From the NCBI GenBank assembly GCA_001464425.1, contig LNEK01000044.1:129001-193000 (forward strand): a DNA stretch of 64,000 nt, written 5' to 3'. Shown one piece after another: positions 1 to 8,617 of this stretch (within the stretch, counting starts at the first letter, position 1; each line of letters starts with the position of its first letter). The notes beneath the pieces are model-generated. The model was not told the origin of the DNA. It saw only the letters and a list, made by a program, of their open reading frames with translations, and did no database searches. Made by a program: the position numbers and the translations under genes. Source of the DNA: Alphaproteobacteria bacterium Ga0077535. GTDB taxonomy: Bacteria; Pseudomonadota; Alphaproteobacteria; Caulobacterales; Aquidulcibacteraceae.

Positions 1-711
<711 letters not shown>

Positions 712-762
712 CGCGGCCGATTGGGAGTTCCGTGCTTTGCGCTTGCGCGCTATGAATAACCT

Positions 763-1320
763 ATGACCCCCGGCCCAACTCTCACCACCGCGCGCCTCAT
801 TCTCCGCCCGCCGGCGCATCAAGACTTCGACGGCTTCGCGCAGATGGCCACCGAAGAAGAGACGATGCGCTTCATCGGCGGCGTTGCGCCGCGCGATGCG
901 GCGTGGCGCGGGATGGCTTCGCTAGCGGGATCGTGGGCTCTCTTAGGGTACGGCATGTTCTCGGTGCTACGTCGTGACACCGGCGAATGGATTGGCCGTT
1001 TGGGTCCATGGCGGCCGGGCGGTAAGGAAGGCTCGTGGCCGGGCGATGAAGTTGGCTGGGGCGTGAAGCAGAGCGCGGCGGGGCAGGGCTTCGCCTACGA
1101 AGGCGCCGTCGCCGCGATTGATTGGGCGTTCGATACGCTGGGCTGGGATCACGTCATTCACTGCATCGACAAGAAGAATGCGCCGTCGATCAAGCTGGCG
1201 CAGCGGCTGGGATCGCAGTTGGAACGCGAGGATCATCGCCTCGCGCCGCCGTTCGAGGAGCACATGGTCGATCTCTACGGCCAATCCAAAGCCGCATGGA
1301 AAGCCCGCCAACGCACCTGA
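763..1320 (+). CDS. GNAT family N-acetyltransferase (RimJ/RimL-like)
   Basis: The 185-residue protein has the layout of the RimJ/RimL-like GNAT family, which transfers acetyl groups from acetyl-CoA to amines: an N-terminal strand TTARLILRPP, a central acetyl-CoA binding region (about residues 95-115, with a QSAAGQGFAYEG loop) and a C-terminal NAPSIKLAQRLG segment typical of this family. The substrate cannot be told. It resembles the GNAT at 2822-3367, so the two flank the M28 peptidase as paralogues. It begins 52 bases after the lipoprotein gene. Confidence 0.88.
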   Translation: MTPGPTLTTARLILRPPAHQDFDGFAQMATEEETMRFIGGVAPRDAAWRGMASLAGSWALLGYGMFSVLRRDTGEWIGRLGPWRPGGKEGSWPGDEVGWGVKQSAAGQGFAYEGAVAAIDWAFDTLGWDHVIHCIDKKNAPSIKLAQRLGSQLEREDHRLAPPFEEHMVDLYGQSKAAWKARQRT

Positions 1321-1388
1321 TCATCGCTTCGCGCTTGCATCCTCCGTCCGCGCCGCCACTTTGGGCGCAGCAAGTTTGGGGACGGCAT

Positions 1389-2825
1389 ATGCGGAAAATT
1401 GCGGTGGTGATGGCGGCGCTTGCGTTCGCCTCTGGGGCGAGTGCGCAACAACAGCAGCAGCCAGGTTTTCAAGTCGCGATCGCGCCGCAAGCGCCGCCTG
1501 CTGTCGCTCCGATTAGCGCCGAGCAACAGCGCACGGTCGATCGCTTGCGCGCCGCGGCGCTCGAAAGCGATCTGGCGTGGGACATCGTCGAAGATCTGGT
1601 CACCGAAGTTGGTCCGCGTCTCGCGGGTTCGGAAGCCGAAGCGCGCGCGCGTGATTGGGCTGTCGCCATGTTGCGGGAGAACCGCTTCACCAATATCCGC
1701 ATCGAGCCGTTCACGATCCCGTATTGGGATGCAATACGCGAAGAAGCTTCGATCGTTGGCCCAGCGCCGCAGCCGATGGTGATCGCAGCGCTCGGCGGCT
1801 CACCTTCAACACCGCAAGGCGGACTGGAAGCGCAAGTCGTGCGCTTTCCCGATATGGCCGCGCTCGAAGCTGCGCCGAACGCCAGCGTTGCTGGCCGTAT
1901 TGTGTTCATCGACGAACGCATGGGCCGCACGCAGGATGGCTCGAGTTATGGCGCTGCTGTCGCCAAGCGCGGGCGCTGCGCGCCGGTGGCGCAAGCCAAA
2001 GGCGCCGTCGCGTGCCTCATCCGCTCTGTCGGCACTGACCCCCACCGCTTCGCGCACCAAGGTGGCTCATCGCGCCAAGCGCTCGGCGCATCGCTGCCTG
2101 CTGCTGCGCTGTCGCCGGCCGACGCCGATCTGCTCGCGCGCCGCGTTGCGCGTGGACCGACGCGCGTGCGCCTCAACATCGAAGCGGACATCCGCGAGAA
2201 TGCGCCGTCCGGCAACGTCATTGCTGAAATTCGGGGCCGCGAGCGGCCGGATGAAATCGTGCTGATCGCCGCTCACCTGGATTCTTGGGACATGGGGCAG
2301 GGCGCCCTTGATGATGGTGCGGGCGTTGCGGTGATCACCGCCGCGGCGCGCTTGATCCGCGATCTGCCGCGCCGCCCGCGCCGCACCATCCGCATTTTGC
2401 TCGCCGGAGCCGAAGAGAACGGCGTGCACGGCGGCGCCGCGTATGCGCGTGCGCACTCAAGCGAGCCTCACATTGTTGGCGCTGAAAGCGATTTCGGCGC
2501 GGGGCGCATTTATCGCTTCCGCACGCGCTTTGCGGAAAACGCGTTGCCCTATGGCCGCGCCATTCAGCGCCAGCTCGCGCCGCTCGGCATTATCGCTGGT
2601 GACAACGCGGCCAACGGCGGGGCCGACACGGGCGATATGCGTCAAGCCGGTATGCCGGTGGTGGACCTCTCGCAGGATGGTCTCGACTATTTCGATTATC
2701 ACCACACGCCAGACGATACGCTCGACAAGATCGATCCGGAGGCGCTTCGTCAGAACGTCGCCGCGTGGGCGATTTTCACCTATCTGGCCGCCGATAGCGA
2801 TTGGGTGTTCACTACGCCGCAATGA
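1389..2825 (+). CDS. Exported M28 family zinc metallopeptidase
   Basis: A 478-residue secreted or periplasmic peptidase. A signal peptide covers residues 1-19 (ending ASGASAQ) and is followed by a Gln-rich stretch. Residues about 120-250 look like a PA-type insert. The M28 catalytic domain shows the expected zinc ligands and catalytic residues: H296 and D298 in AAHLDSWD, bridging D309, catalytic E342 with ligand E343 in AEENG, D368, and H439 in DYHHTPDD. Such enzymes are usually carboxypeptidases or aminopeptidases that trim peptides. The frame is open further upstream (from 1122), but that part overlaps the GNAT gene; the ATG at 1389 gives a clean signal peptide and is chosen. The stop overlaps the next start (ATGA). 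Confidence 0.93.
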   Translation: MRKIAVVMAALAFASGASAQQQQQPGFQVAIAPQAPPAVAPISAEQQRTVDRLRAAALESDLAWDIVEDLVTEVGPRLAGSEAEARARDWAVAMLRENRFTNIRIEPFTIPYWDAIREEASIVGPAPQPMVIAALGGSPSTPQGGLEAQVVRFPDMAALEAAPNASVAGRIVFIDERMGRTQDGSSYGAAVAKRGRCAPVAQAKGAVACLIRSVGTDPHRFAHQGGSSRQALGASLPAAALSPADADLLARRVARGPTRVRLNIEADIRENAPSGNVIAEIRGRERPDEIVLIAAHLDSWDMGQGALDDGAGVAVITAAARLIRDLPRRPRRTIRILLAGAEENGVHGGAAYARAHSSEPHIVGAESDFGAGRIYRFRTRFAENALPYGRAIQRQLAPLGIIAGDNAANGGADTGDMRQAGMPVVDLSQDGLDYFDYHHTPDDTLDKIDPEALRQNVAAWAIFTYLAADSDWVFTTPQ

Positions 2826-3367
2826 GCCTGTTCGATCCCAACGCCACCCCGCGCATCGAGACGGAGCGTCTCGTTCTGCGCGGATGGCGCGAGGACGATC
2901 TGGATGGCTTTGCCGCCATGATGTCGGACGCCGAGGTGGCGCGCTTTCTCACCGGCAGCCAACGCCCAATGGCGCGCGCCGAAGCGTGGCGCGATCTTGC
3001 GCTGTTCGTCGGCCACTGGGCGCTGCGTGGTTACGGGCTGTTCGCGGTGGAAGAAAAAGAGAGCGGCGCATTCGTTGGCCGCGTCGGCGCTTGGCAGCCG
3101 GAATGCTGGGTCGGGTTTGAGTTGGGTTGGGGGCTGGCGCGTCCGTATTGGGGCAGGGGCTATGCATTCGAGGCCGCGCGCGCGGCCGGCGATTGGATAC
3201 TGAGCGCGTTCCCGCTCGACCGCATCGTCAGTCTCATTCACATCGACAACACGCCGTCGCAAAATTTGGCTACGCGGCTTGGCATGAAGGCGGGTGAGCA
3301 AACGCTACACGCCGGTATGTTGCACGACGTGTGGGACATCTCACGGGCGGATTGGAGTAAGGCATGA
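2822..3367 (+). CDS. GNAT family N-acetyltransferase (RimJ/RimL-like)
   Basis: A 181-residue GNAT acetyltransferase. It has ETERLVLRGW near the N-terminus, a GRGYAFEAARAAGDW acetyl-CoA binding loop and helix, and the family C-terminal pattern HIDNTPSQNLATRLGM. The start ATG at 2822 overlaps the stop of the M28 peptidase by four bases, implying translational coupling; the frame continues upstream to 2801 but inside the peptidase gene. Its stop in turn overlaps the ATG of the following membrane protein. Substrate unknown. It is a relative of the GNAT at 763-1320. Confidence 0.9.
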   Translation: MSLFDPNATPRIETERLVLRGWREDDLDGFAAMMSDAEVARFLTGSQRPMARAEAWRDLALFVGHWALRGYGLFAVEEKESGAFVGRVGAWQPECWVGFELGWGLARPYWGRGYAFEAARAAGDWILSAFPLDRIVSLIHIDNTPSQNLATRLGMKAGEQTLHAGMLHDVWDISRADWSKA

Positions 3368-3753
3368 GCAGCGCAATGTGGAGCAAGATCGTCGCGGGCG
3401 TGATGATCGCCAGCGGGCTGCTGACTCTGACGATGCTCTACGCGGCGGTCGCGCCCGCAGCGGCGGTGCAGCAGATGTTTGGCGAAAGTGTTGGCGGCGC
3501 GATGGAAGCCGTCGTCGTCCGCAATTGGGGCGTGCTGATCGGCTTGATGGGCGGGCTCCTGATCTTCGGCGCGCTGAACCCTGGCTCACGCCGGCTCGCA
3601 CTCGTTATCGCGGGCGCCAGCAAGATTGCGTTTATCGGGCTTATTCTAGCGCAGAGCGATCGCTACCTCGGCGGCCTCGGTGCGGCGATCGCGATCGATA
3701 GTGTCATGATCGTGCTGTTCGCGATCTTCTTGCTGACCTGGCGGCGCGCCTAG
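3364..3753 (+). CDS. Small four-helix integral membrane protein, unknown function
   Basis: A 129-residue protein with four predicted membrane segments (about residues 8-30, 52-70, 77-96 and 103-125) joined by short loops and ending in RRA. No family is recognised with confidence. It starts in a four-base overlap with the upstream GNAT gene, so it is probably co-translated with the peptidase/GNAT group. Its stop codon overlaps the stop of the minus-strand LytTR gene through the shared palindrome ctag, so the two converge with no space for a terminator. Confidence 0.75.
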   Translation: MSSAMWSKIVAGVMIASGLLTLTMLYAAVAPAAAVQQMFGESVGGAMEAVVVRNWGVLIGLMGGLLIFGALNPGSRRLALVIAGASKIAFIGLILAQSDRYLGGLGAAIAIDSVMIVLFAIFLLTWRRA

Positions 3754-4529
3754 AACCAGCCTGCATCCCGCAGCGGCTTCACGTTCGGCCGGCTGACGGG
3801 CGCTTCAACGCCGCCCTTCAAAATAAGCGTCACGCGCTCGCCGTCGCGGCGCACGCTTTCGACCCCATCGCGCGCGACCCACCAGGAGCGATGTGTCTGC
3901 GCGCCTTCGAGGCCTTCCAATTCCGTGATCGCATCGGAGAGGCGCAGCAATATCAGGTCAGCGCCCTTTGATGTGTGCAGGCGCAGATAGTGATCTTCGG
4001 CTGAGATCGCATAGATGATCGCGCCTTTGAGCTTCGCCGGCAGCCGCTCAAGAAACCGCACCGGCGGTGTCGCCGCGCCGGCGGCTGGCGCATGCGTCAC
4101 GGCGCCGGCCTGTCCGGTAAATGCGCGATCGACGAGCCACGCAATCGCGGAGATCGCCACCGAAATGCCAAGCACCAAGACGTAAAGGCGTGGCCAGTAT
4201 GATACCGGAACCGGCTGCTGGATCGCCGCTTGCACGACGATGATCGTGACGGTTACGGCCACGCCCACGAGCGCTATGACGATGATCCGGTTGAGAATCG
4301 GACTGAGCTTCGGCGCAACACGTCTCAGCATCTCGCCGAGGAACGGCCCGCCGAACCAACCCTCGCCGACGAGCGCAAGCCAATAAAGAAATGCGCCCCA
4401 AAGCGGCAGGCCGCTCGTGGCGCCAAAGGGGTTGGTGAAAGTGAGGAACGCGCTGATCGCGGCGACCGAGAGGACGCTGCGCGTCAACGGCGTTACCATC
4501 TGCGCGGACTGATTTGTGGACTGTGTCAT
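3750..4529 (-). CDS. Membrane-anchored LytTR DNA-binding regulator (copy 2)
   Basis: A 259-residue protein with about four membrane segments in residues 15-135 and a LytTR DNA-binding domain in about residues 155-259 (AISAEDHYLRLHTSKG, THRSWWVARDGVES, SRPNVKPLRDAGWF). LytTR domains bind direct repeats in promoters; membrane-tethered versions without a receiver domain are known in alphaproteobacteria. The DNA-binding half is nearly identical to that of the gene just upstream, while the membrane part has diverged, so this is a tandem duplication. The frame is open to 4688, but that region lies inside the neighbour, and the ATG at 4529 is 23 bases after its stop. No regulated target can be named. 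Confidence 0.85.
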   Translation of the reverse strand: MTQSTNQSAQMVTPLTRSVLSVAAISAFLTFTNPFGATSGLPLWGAFLYWLALVGEGWFGGPFLGEMLRRVAPKLSPILNRIIVIALVGVAVTVTIIVVQAAIQQPVPVSYWPRLYVLVLGISVAISAIAWLVDRAFTGQAGAVTHAPAAGAATPPVRFLERLPAKLKGAIIYAISAEDHYLRLHTSKGADLILLRLSDAITELEGLEGAQTHRSWWVARDGVESVRRDGERVTLILKGGVEAPVSRPNVKPLRDAGWF

Positions 4530-4552
4530 CGGAAGCGCCGCGTCATGCTCGT

Positions 4553-5395
4553 TCAGTACCAGCCGGAATCGCGCAGCGGCTTCACGTTCGGCCGGCTCAC
4601 AGGCGCTTCGGCGCCGCCCTTCAATACCAAGGTCATCCGGTCGCCCTCGCGCCGCGCGCTTTCGACGGCATCGCGCGCGACCCACCATGAACGGTGTGTC
4701 TGTGCGCCCTCAAGCCCTTCCAGTTCCACTATGGCGTCTGACAGCCGCATCAGGATCAGGTCCGATCCCTTTGAGGTGTGAAGCCGCAAATAATGGTCCT
4801 CTGCCGAGACCGCGTAGATCACTGCGCCCCTCAGCTTCGGGGGAAGGCGCTCCATGAAACGTACCGGAGATGTCGCTGCGCCTGCCGGCGAAGCGTGCGT
4901 CACGGCCCCCGGGCGAGACGCCAGCATCATAATGCCGGTCATCGCTGCGGTGATCACCAACACCGCGCTGTAGAGGGAGGGCAGGGCCTGGAGGCTGAAC
5001 TCCGAACCGAACAAAGCCGTGTACGCGATCACGAGCACTGTGACAGGGACCGACACCGCAATCGCGAGCAGTGCGCCGAAAATCCAAGAATTTGCGCCAG
5101 CGCGCGGGATCAGCAGAACGAACCTGGTCACAAAGCTCGCGACGACCGAGCCGCCCATGATCAGCGGCACCCAATACAGCAGCCGCACGAGGAGCGGTTG
5201 ATCTTCGGTGCCGAGAGCGCCGAGCAGCGCCAGCACGACGCCTGCCGCCGCGGAGATTGCGAGCCCGCGGCTCCAATCCGTCCAGCCGCGCGCCTGCGCC
5301 AGCGCCGCAACTTGCGAAGCGTGAGCCGCCGGAGCCGGCGTTTCACGATCAGTGTCAGGCTTCTGGCGTAGTTCCGAGGGCAAAGGCGGCTCCAT
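4553..5395 (-). CDS. Membrane-anchored LytTR DNA-binding regulator (copy 1)
   Basis: A 280-residue protein: a soluble Pro/Ala-rich N-terminus (1-40), about four membrane segments (45-160) and a LytTR domain (about 180-280) containing AVSAEDHYLRLHTSKG and SRPNVKPLRDSGWY. It is the first gene of a two-gene minus-strand unit with its paralogue at 3750-4529. A DUF2306 gene starts 41 bases away on the opposite strand, so the two probably share a short divergent promoter region. What the membrane part senses is not evident from the sequence. Confidence 0.87.
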   Translation of the reverse strand: MEPPLPSELRQKPDTDRETPAPAAHASQVAALAQARGWTDWSRGLAISAAAGVVLALLGALGTEDQPLLVRLLYWVPLIMGGSVVASFVTRFVLLIPRAGANSWIFGALLAIAVSVPVTVLVIAYTALFGSEFSLQALPSLYSAVLVITAAMTGIMMLASRPGAVTHASPAGAATSPVRFMERLPPKLRGAVIYAVSAEDHYLRLHTSKGSDLILMRLSDAIVELEGLEGAQTHRSWWVARDAVESARREGDRMTLVLKGGAEAPVSRPNVKPLRDSGWY

Positions 5396-5436
5396 CGGGT
5401 CAGTGTCTAGCAGATCAAACGCCGGATACGCACGCC

Positions 5437-5961
5437 ATGAAGAACGTCGCCGAAACCCCCGCCCGCCGCTTGCCCATGCAGTGGCTGCCGCTCATTATTC
5501 TGGCGGCGGCGCTGCTGCCGTTCAGCGGCTATATCCTCACGGCGGCCAGCGGCGCGTCTTTGCATCCGCCGCGCTGGGAGCTGTGGGCGCGAATCTCTCC
5601 GACGCTCCAACTCCACATTGCCGCAGCGCTGACCGCGCTTGTCATCGGCAGCGTGCTGATGCTGCGCCCCAAGGGCAGGGCTGTGCATAAAGTTTTGGGC
5701 TGGACCTGGGTCGCGGCGATGGTGGTGACGGCGGTGAGCTCGTTCTTCCTCACCGGCCTCAATGGCGATGCGTTCTCGCTCATCCATATTCTCAGCGGCT
5801 GGACGCTCGTTGCGCTGCCGATGGGCGTCTATGCTATCCGGCGCCGTAATGTGGAGAGGCACCGCCGCACCATGAGCGGCATGTTCTATGGCGGGCTGCT
5901 CTTCGCTGGCGCGTTCACGTTCCTTCCCGGTCGCTTCATGTTCGAGATGTTCTTCGGCTGA
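5437..5961 (+). CDS. DUF2306-type membrane protein
   Basis: A 174-residue integral membrane protein with four or more membrane helices. Features match DUF2306: a helix with LHIAAALTALVIGSVLML, conserved histidines in GRAVHKVLGWTW and FSLIHILSGWTL, and the terminal HRRTMSGMFYGGLLFAGAF. The family is uncharacterised; the conserved histidines in the membrane are suggestive of haem or metal binding, but that is only inference. The frame is open upstream to 5257, inside the LytTR gene on the other strand; the ATG at 5437 is preferred because it gives a normal-length protein. It lies divergent to the LytTR pair. Confidence 0.82.
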   Translation: MKNVAETPARRLPMQWLPLIILAAALLPFSGYILTAASGASLHPPRWELWARISPTLQLHIAAALTALVIGSVLMLRPKGRAVHKVLGWTWVAAMVVTAVSSFFLTGLNGDAFSLIHILSGWTLVALPMGVYAIRRRNVERHRRTMSGMFYGGLLFAGAFTFLPGRFMFEMFFG

Positions 5962-6021
5962 CAGCCGCCCGGATTTGCAGATTTCCCTGGGGCTGAATCG
6001 GGCCTATGTAGCTCGCATCCC

Positions 6022-7287
6022 ATGACCAGCCTGCTGCGCAACGTCGCTGCGCTCATCATAGCCATCACGATCCTACAGCTCGCAGGCGGGCTGCTGGGCG
6101 TGCGCATTCCGCTGGCCTTCGTCGAAGAGGGGCATTCGCGCACCGCGCTTGGCCTGATCGCAGCATCATACTCGGCCGGCTTCATGATTGGCGCGATGGT
6201 GGCGACGGCGCTGCTGGCGCGCGTCGGCCATATCCGCGTTTATGCGGCGTGCGCGGCGATCTTTTCGGTGGCGACGCTTTCACTGCACTTCACTGATGCG
6301 GTTTGGTCTTGGGGCATCGCACGGATGGTTGCGGGCGCTTCAGTGGCGCTGATGTTCGCCGCGATCGAAAGCTGGATGAGTTATTCGATCGGCACGCGCG
6401 TGCGTGGTGAAGTGATGAGCGTCTATATGGTGCTCACCAAAGGCGCGCTGGCGCTGGGGCCGTTCTTCGCCTTTGGATACGCGCCGATCGAAGCTGAGCC
6501 GTGGATGATCGCCGCGGCGCTTGCTGCGCTCTCGATGGTGCCGATCTGTTTTACCTCTACCGCGCAGCCCGATCCGCCGAAGGCGCAGCCGCTCGCGCTG
6601 GTCGAACAATTCGCAACTGCACCGGCTGCAGTGATCGCGAGCTTTGGGGCAGGGCTCGTGAATGGCGGCGTGCTTGCGCTTGCGCCGCTCTATGCGTCTC
6701 AACACTACGGCGCCAACGCGGCGGCTGAATTCTACTCAGCCGCTTTTGTTGGTTCGCTGTTGCTGCAATGGCCGGCTGGGCGCTTATCGGATCGTGTCGA
6801 CCGCCGGATGGTGATTGCCGGGCTTGCAGCTCTTGCGGCTCTGGCGTCGTTCGGGCTTGCGCTGTGGAGCGGGCAATTGCAGGCGTGGTCAGCAATCTTG
6901 CTGTTTTTTGTTTGGGGCGCCGGCGCGCTGAGCTTTTACGGCATCGCCGTCGCGCACATGGCCGATCGCGCCGATGCTGGAAAGCTCGCTCAATCGTCCG
7001 CAGGTTTGCTGTTCGTGTGGGCGAGCGGCTCGGTGATCGGCCCGCTGCTGCTCGGGCCGCTTGTTGATTTGTTCGACGTCGCGGGCATGTTCTGGTTTGC
7101 CGGGTTTGCGGCCGTTGCCGTGTGCGCTGCGATGTTTTGGCGGCGTAACACCCGCGAAGCGGCCGTCTCGAAGGAAGAATTTGCGCCGCAGATTGGCACC
7201 AGCGTCGCGGCCGGCGAGATTGTCTATGGCGATGAGGACGCCGCAAGCGACGCTGGCGCGATTGCAGGCGTCACGAATCCACGCTAG
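6022..7287 (+). CDS. MFS transporter
   Basis: A 421-residue protein with twelve hydrophobic segments in two groups of six. It carries the major facilitator motif regions: the loop after helix 2 (ALLARVGHIRVYAA) and the corresponding loop in the second half (GRLSDRVDRRMV), the latter being a good copy of the MFS cytoplasmic signature. The C-terminal 45 residues are hydrophilic. The overall pattern resembles the YcaD-like branch of drug/sugar-type MFS proteins, but the substrate is unknown. The gene stands 10 bases before chrA, so they may be co-transcribed. Confidence 0.87.
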   Translation: MTSLLRNVAALIIAITILQLAGGLLGVRIPLAFVEEGHSRTALGLIAASYSAGFMIGAMVATALLARVGHIRVYAACAAIFSVATLSLHFTDAVWSWGIARMVAGASVALMFAAIESWMSYSIGTRVRGEVMSVYMVLTKGALALGPFFAFGYAPIEAEPWMIAAALAALSMVPICFTSTAQPDPPKAQPLALVEQFATAPAAVIASFGAGLVNGGVLALAPLYASQHYGANAAAEFYSAAFVGSLLLQWPAGRLSDRVDRRMVIAGLAALAALASFGLALWSGQLQAWSAILLFFVWGAGALSFYGIAVAHMADRADAGKLAQSSAGLLFVWASGSVIGPLLLGPLVDLFDVAGMFWFAGFAAVAVCAAMFWRRNTREAAVSKEEFAPQIGTSVAAGEIVYGDEDAASDAGAIAGVTNPR

Positions 7288-7296
7288 CGCCGCGGG

Positions 7297-8592
7297 GTGC
7301 TGGTTCCGCTTTCCACCTTGTTTGCAGAGTCTCTGAAGATCGGCTGCTTGGGTTTCGGCGGCCCGGCAGGGCAGATCGCGCTGATGCACCGCGTCTTCGT
7401 CGATGAGCGCAAATGGATCGATGACACGCGTTTCCAGCACATGCTGGCGTTCTGCATGCTGTTGCCTGGCCCGGAAGCGCAGCAACTTGCGACGTATATC
7501 GGCTGGCGTTTGCGTGGCTGGGCCGGCGCGCTGATCGCAGGCTGGATGTTCGTGCTGCCCGGCGCGCTGATCGTGCTGGCGCTGAGTTGGCTCTACGTGA
7601 ACTACGGCGAAGTCCCGCTCGTCGCCGCTGCGTTCGATGGCATCAAGTGCGCCGTTGTTGCGCTGGTCGCCGAAGCGTTGCTCAAAGTCGGCAAACGCGC
7701 ACTGAAAACACGAACCGCGCTGCTGATCGCTGTTGTTACGTTTTTCGCATTAGTTCTCGGTGCTCCGTTTCCGTTGGTGATCATAGCAGCGGCATTTGTC
7801 GGCGCGCTCCAACCCTCCCCCTTGGGGAAGGGCAGGGTGGGGGGCGATGCAAACACGTCGTCGCTGGCAGAACTTGATAGCCCCTCACCCCAACCCCTCC
7901 CCCAAGGGGGAGGGGCTTTGAGCCAGGCTTTCCTCTGGCTCATTCTCTGGCTCGCGCCGCCAGCCATCATCGCGCTCACGCTCGGCACGGATCACGTGCT
8001 CTTTCAGATCGCGCTGCTGTTCTCGATCCTCGCGTGTGTCACGTTCGGCGGCGCTTACGCGCTGCTTGCGTATCTCACCACTGAAGCGGCCGCGCGTGGA
8101 TGGCTTACGCCAGCACAAATGATCGATGGCCTTGGTCTCGCCGAAACCACGCCGGGCCCGCTGATTTTGGTCAATGAGTTCGTCGGCTTTCTCGCTGGTT
8201 GGTCGAGCGGTGGGCTTGCACTAGCAGTCGCCGGCGCCGCGATCGCTCTTTGGTGCACGTTCGCACCGTCGTTCGTGTGGATTTTTGCCGGCGCGCCTTT
8301 CGCGGAGGGCCTGCAGCGCAACCAACGCGCAGCCGGCGCGCTTAACGCCATCACAGCGGCAGTGCTGGGCGTCATCGCCAAGCTTGCGCTCTTCTTTGCC
8401 GCGCACGCGCTATTCGCGCGCCAGATCAGCGTCGGCCCGACGGAATTCCCAGACCTAGCCTCCGCCCATTGGTGGATGGTGGCGCTTGCCGTGGCGGCGG
8501 GCGTGGCGCTCATCCGGTTCAAGGCGAATTTGCTGCTGGTTTTGGCGGTTTGCGCGGCGGCGGGGTTGGCGGCGCAGCTTCTCAGCCTGTAA
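7297..8592 (+). CDS. chrA: ChrA family chromate efflux transporter with in-frame repeat insertion
   Basis: A 431-residue membrane protein of the CHR family, which exports chromate in proton-driven antiport. Each half has the family pattern: KIGCLGFGGPAGQIALM with LLPGPEAQQLATYIGW in the first, and FGGAYALLAYLTTEA with GLAETTPGPLILVNEFVGF in the second. It starts with GTG at 7297. The linker between the halves (about residues 173-206) is encoded by an inverted-repeat element (7813-7916) and reads as Pro/Gly-rich low-complexity sequence. The reading frame survives, so the protein may still work. CHR-family proteins are widespread and not all have been shown to move chromate. Confidence 0.9.
   Translation: MLVPLSTLFAESLKIGCLGFGGPAGQIALMHRVFVDERKWIDDTRFQHMLAFCMLLPGPEAQQLATYIGWRLRGWAGALIAGWMFVLPGALIVLALSWLYVNYGEVPLVAAAFDGIKCAVVALVAEALLKVGKRALKTRTALLIAVVTFFALVLGAPFPLVIIAAAFVGALQPSPLGKGRVGGDANTSSLAELDSPSPQPLPQGGGALSQAFLWLILWLAPPAIIALTLGTDHVLFQIALLFSILACVTFGGAYALLAYLTTEAAARGWLTPAQMIDGLGLAETTPGPLILVNEFVGFLAGWSSGGLALAVAGAAIALWCTFAPSFVWIFAGAPFAEGLQRNQRAAGALNAITAAVLGVIAKLALFFAAHALFARQISVGPTEFPDLASAHWWMVALAVAAGVALIRFKANLLLVLAVCAAAGLAAQLLSL
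7813..7916. repeat. Inverted-repeat element inserted in chrA
   Basis: Two GC-rich arms, 7813-7845 and about 7881-7916, are inverted copies of each other. Each contains its own small palindrome built on CCCTCCCCCTTGGGG, and about 35 bases separate the arms. This type of CCCTCCCCC/GGGGGAGGG palindrome is a common intergenic repeat in GC-rich alphaproteobacteria (recalled, not searched). Here it sits inside a coding sequence and is translated in frame as PLGKGRVGG and PLPQGGG. No other full copy was noticed in the window. Confidence 0.75.
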
Positions 8593-8594
8593 GA

Positions 8595-8616
8595 GAGCCC
8601 CCTGATTTGAGGGCTC
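8595..8616 (+). promoter_or_regulatory. Hairpin covering the sucC ribosome-binding region
   Basis: The perfect arms GAGCCC (8595-8600) and GGGCTC (8611-8616) enclose a ten-base loop and end one base before the sucC ATG. The only Shine-Dalgarno-like sequence for sucC (tgaggg, 8607-8613) overlaps the right arm. The hairpin could act as the chrA terminator or could mask the sucC start. Both are inference from sequence alone. Confidence 0.4.
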
Positions 8617-8617
8617 C

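Noticed and set aside
7297-8592. chrA as a pseudogene broken by the repeat
   Set aside because: The frame is open through the insertion and both CHR halves keep their motifs.
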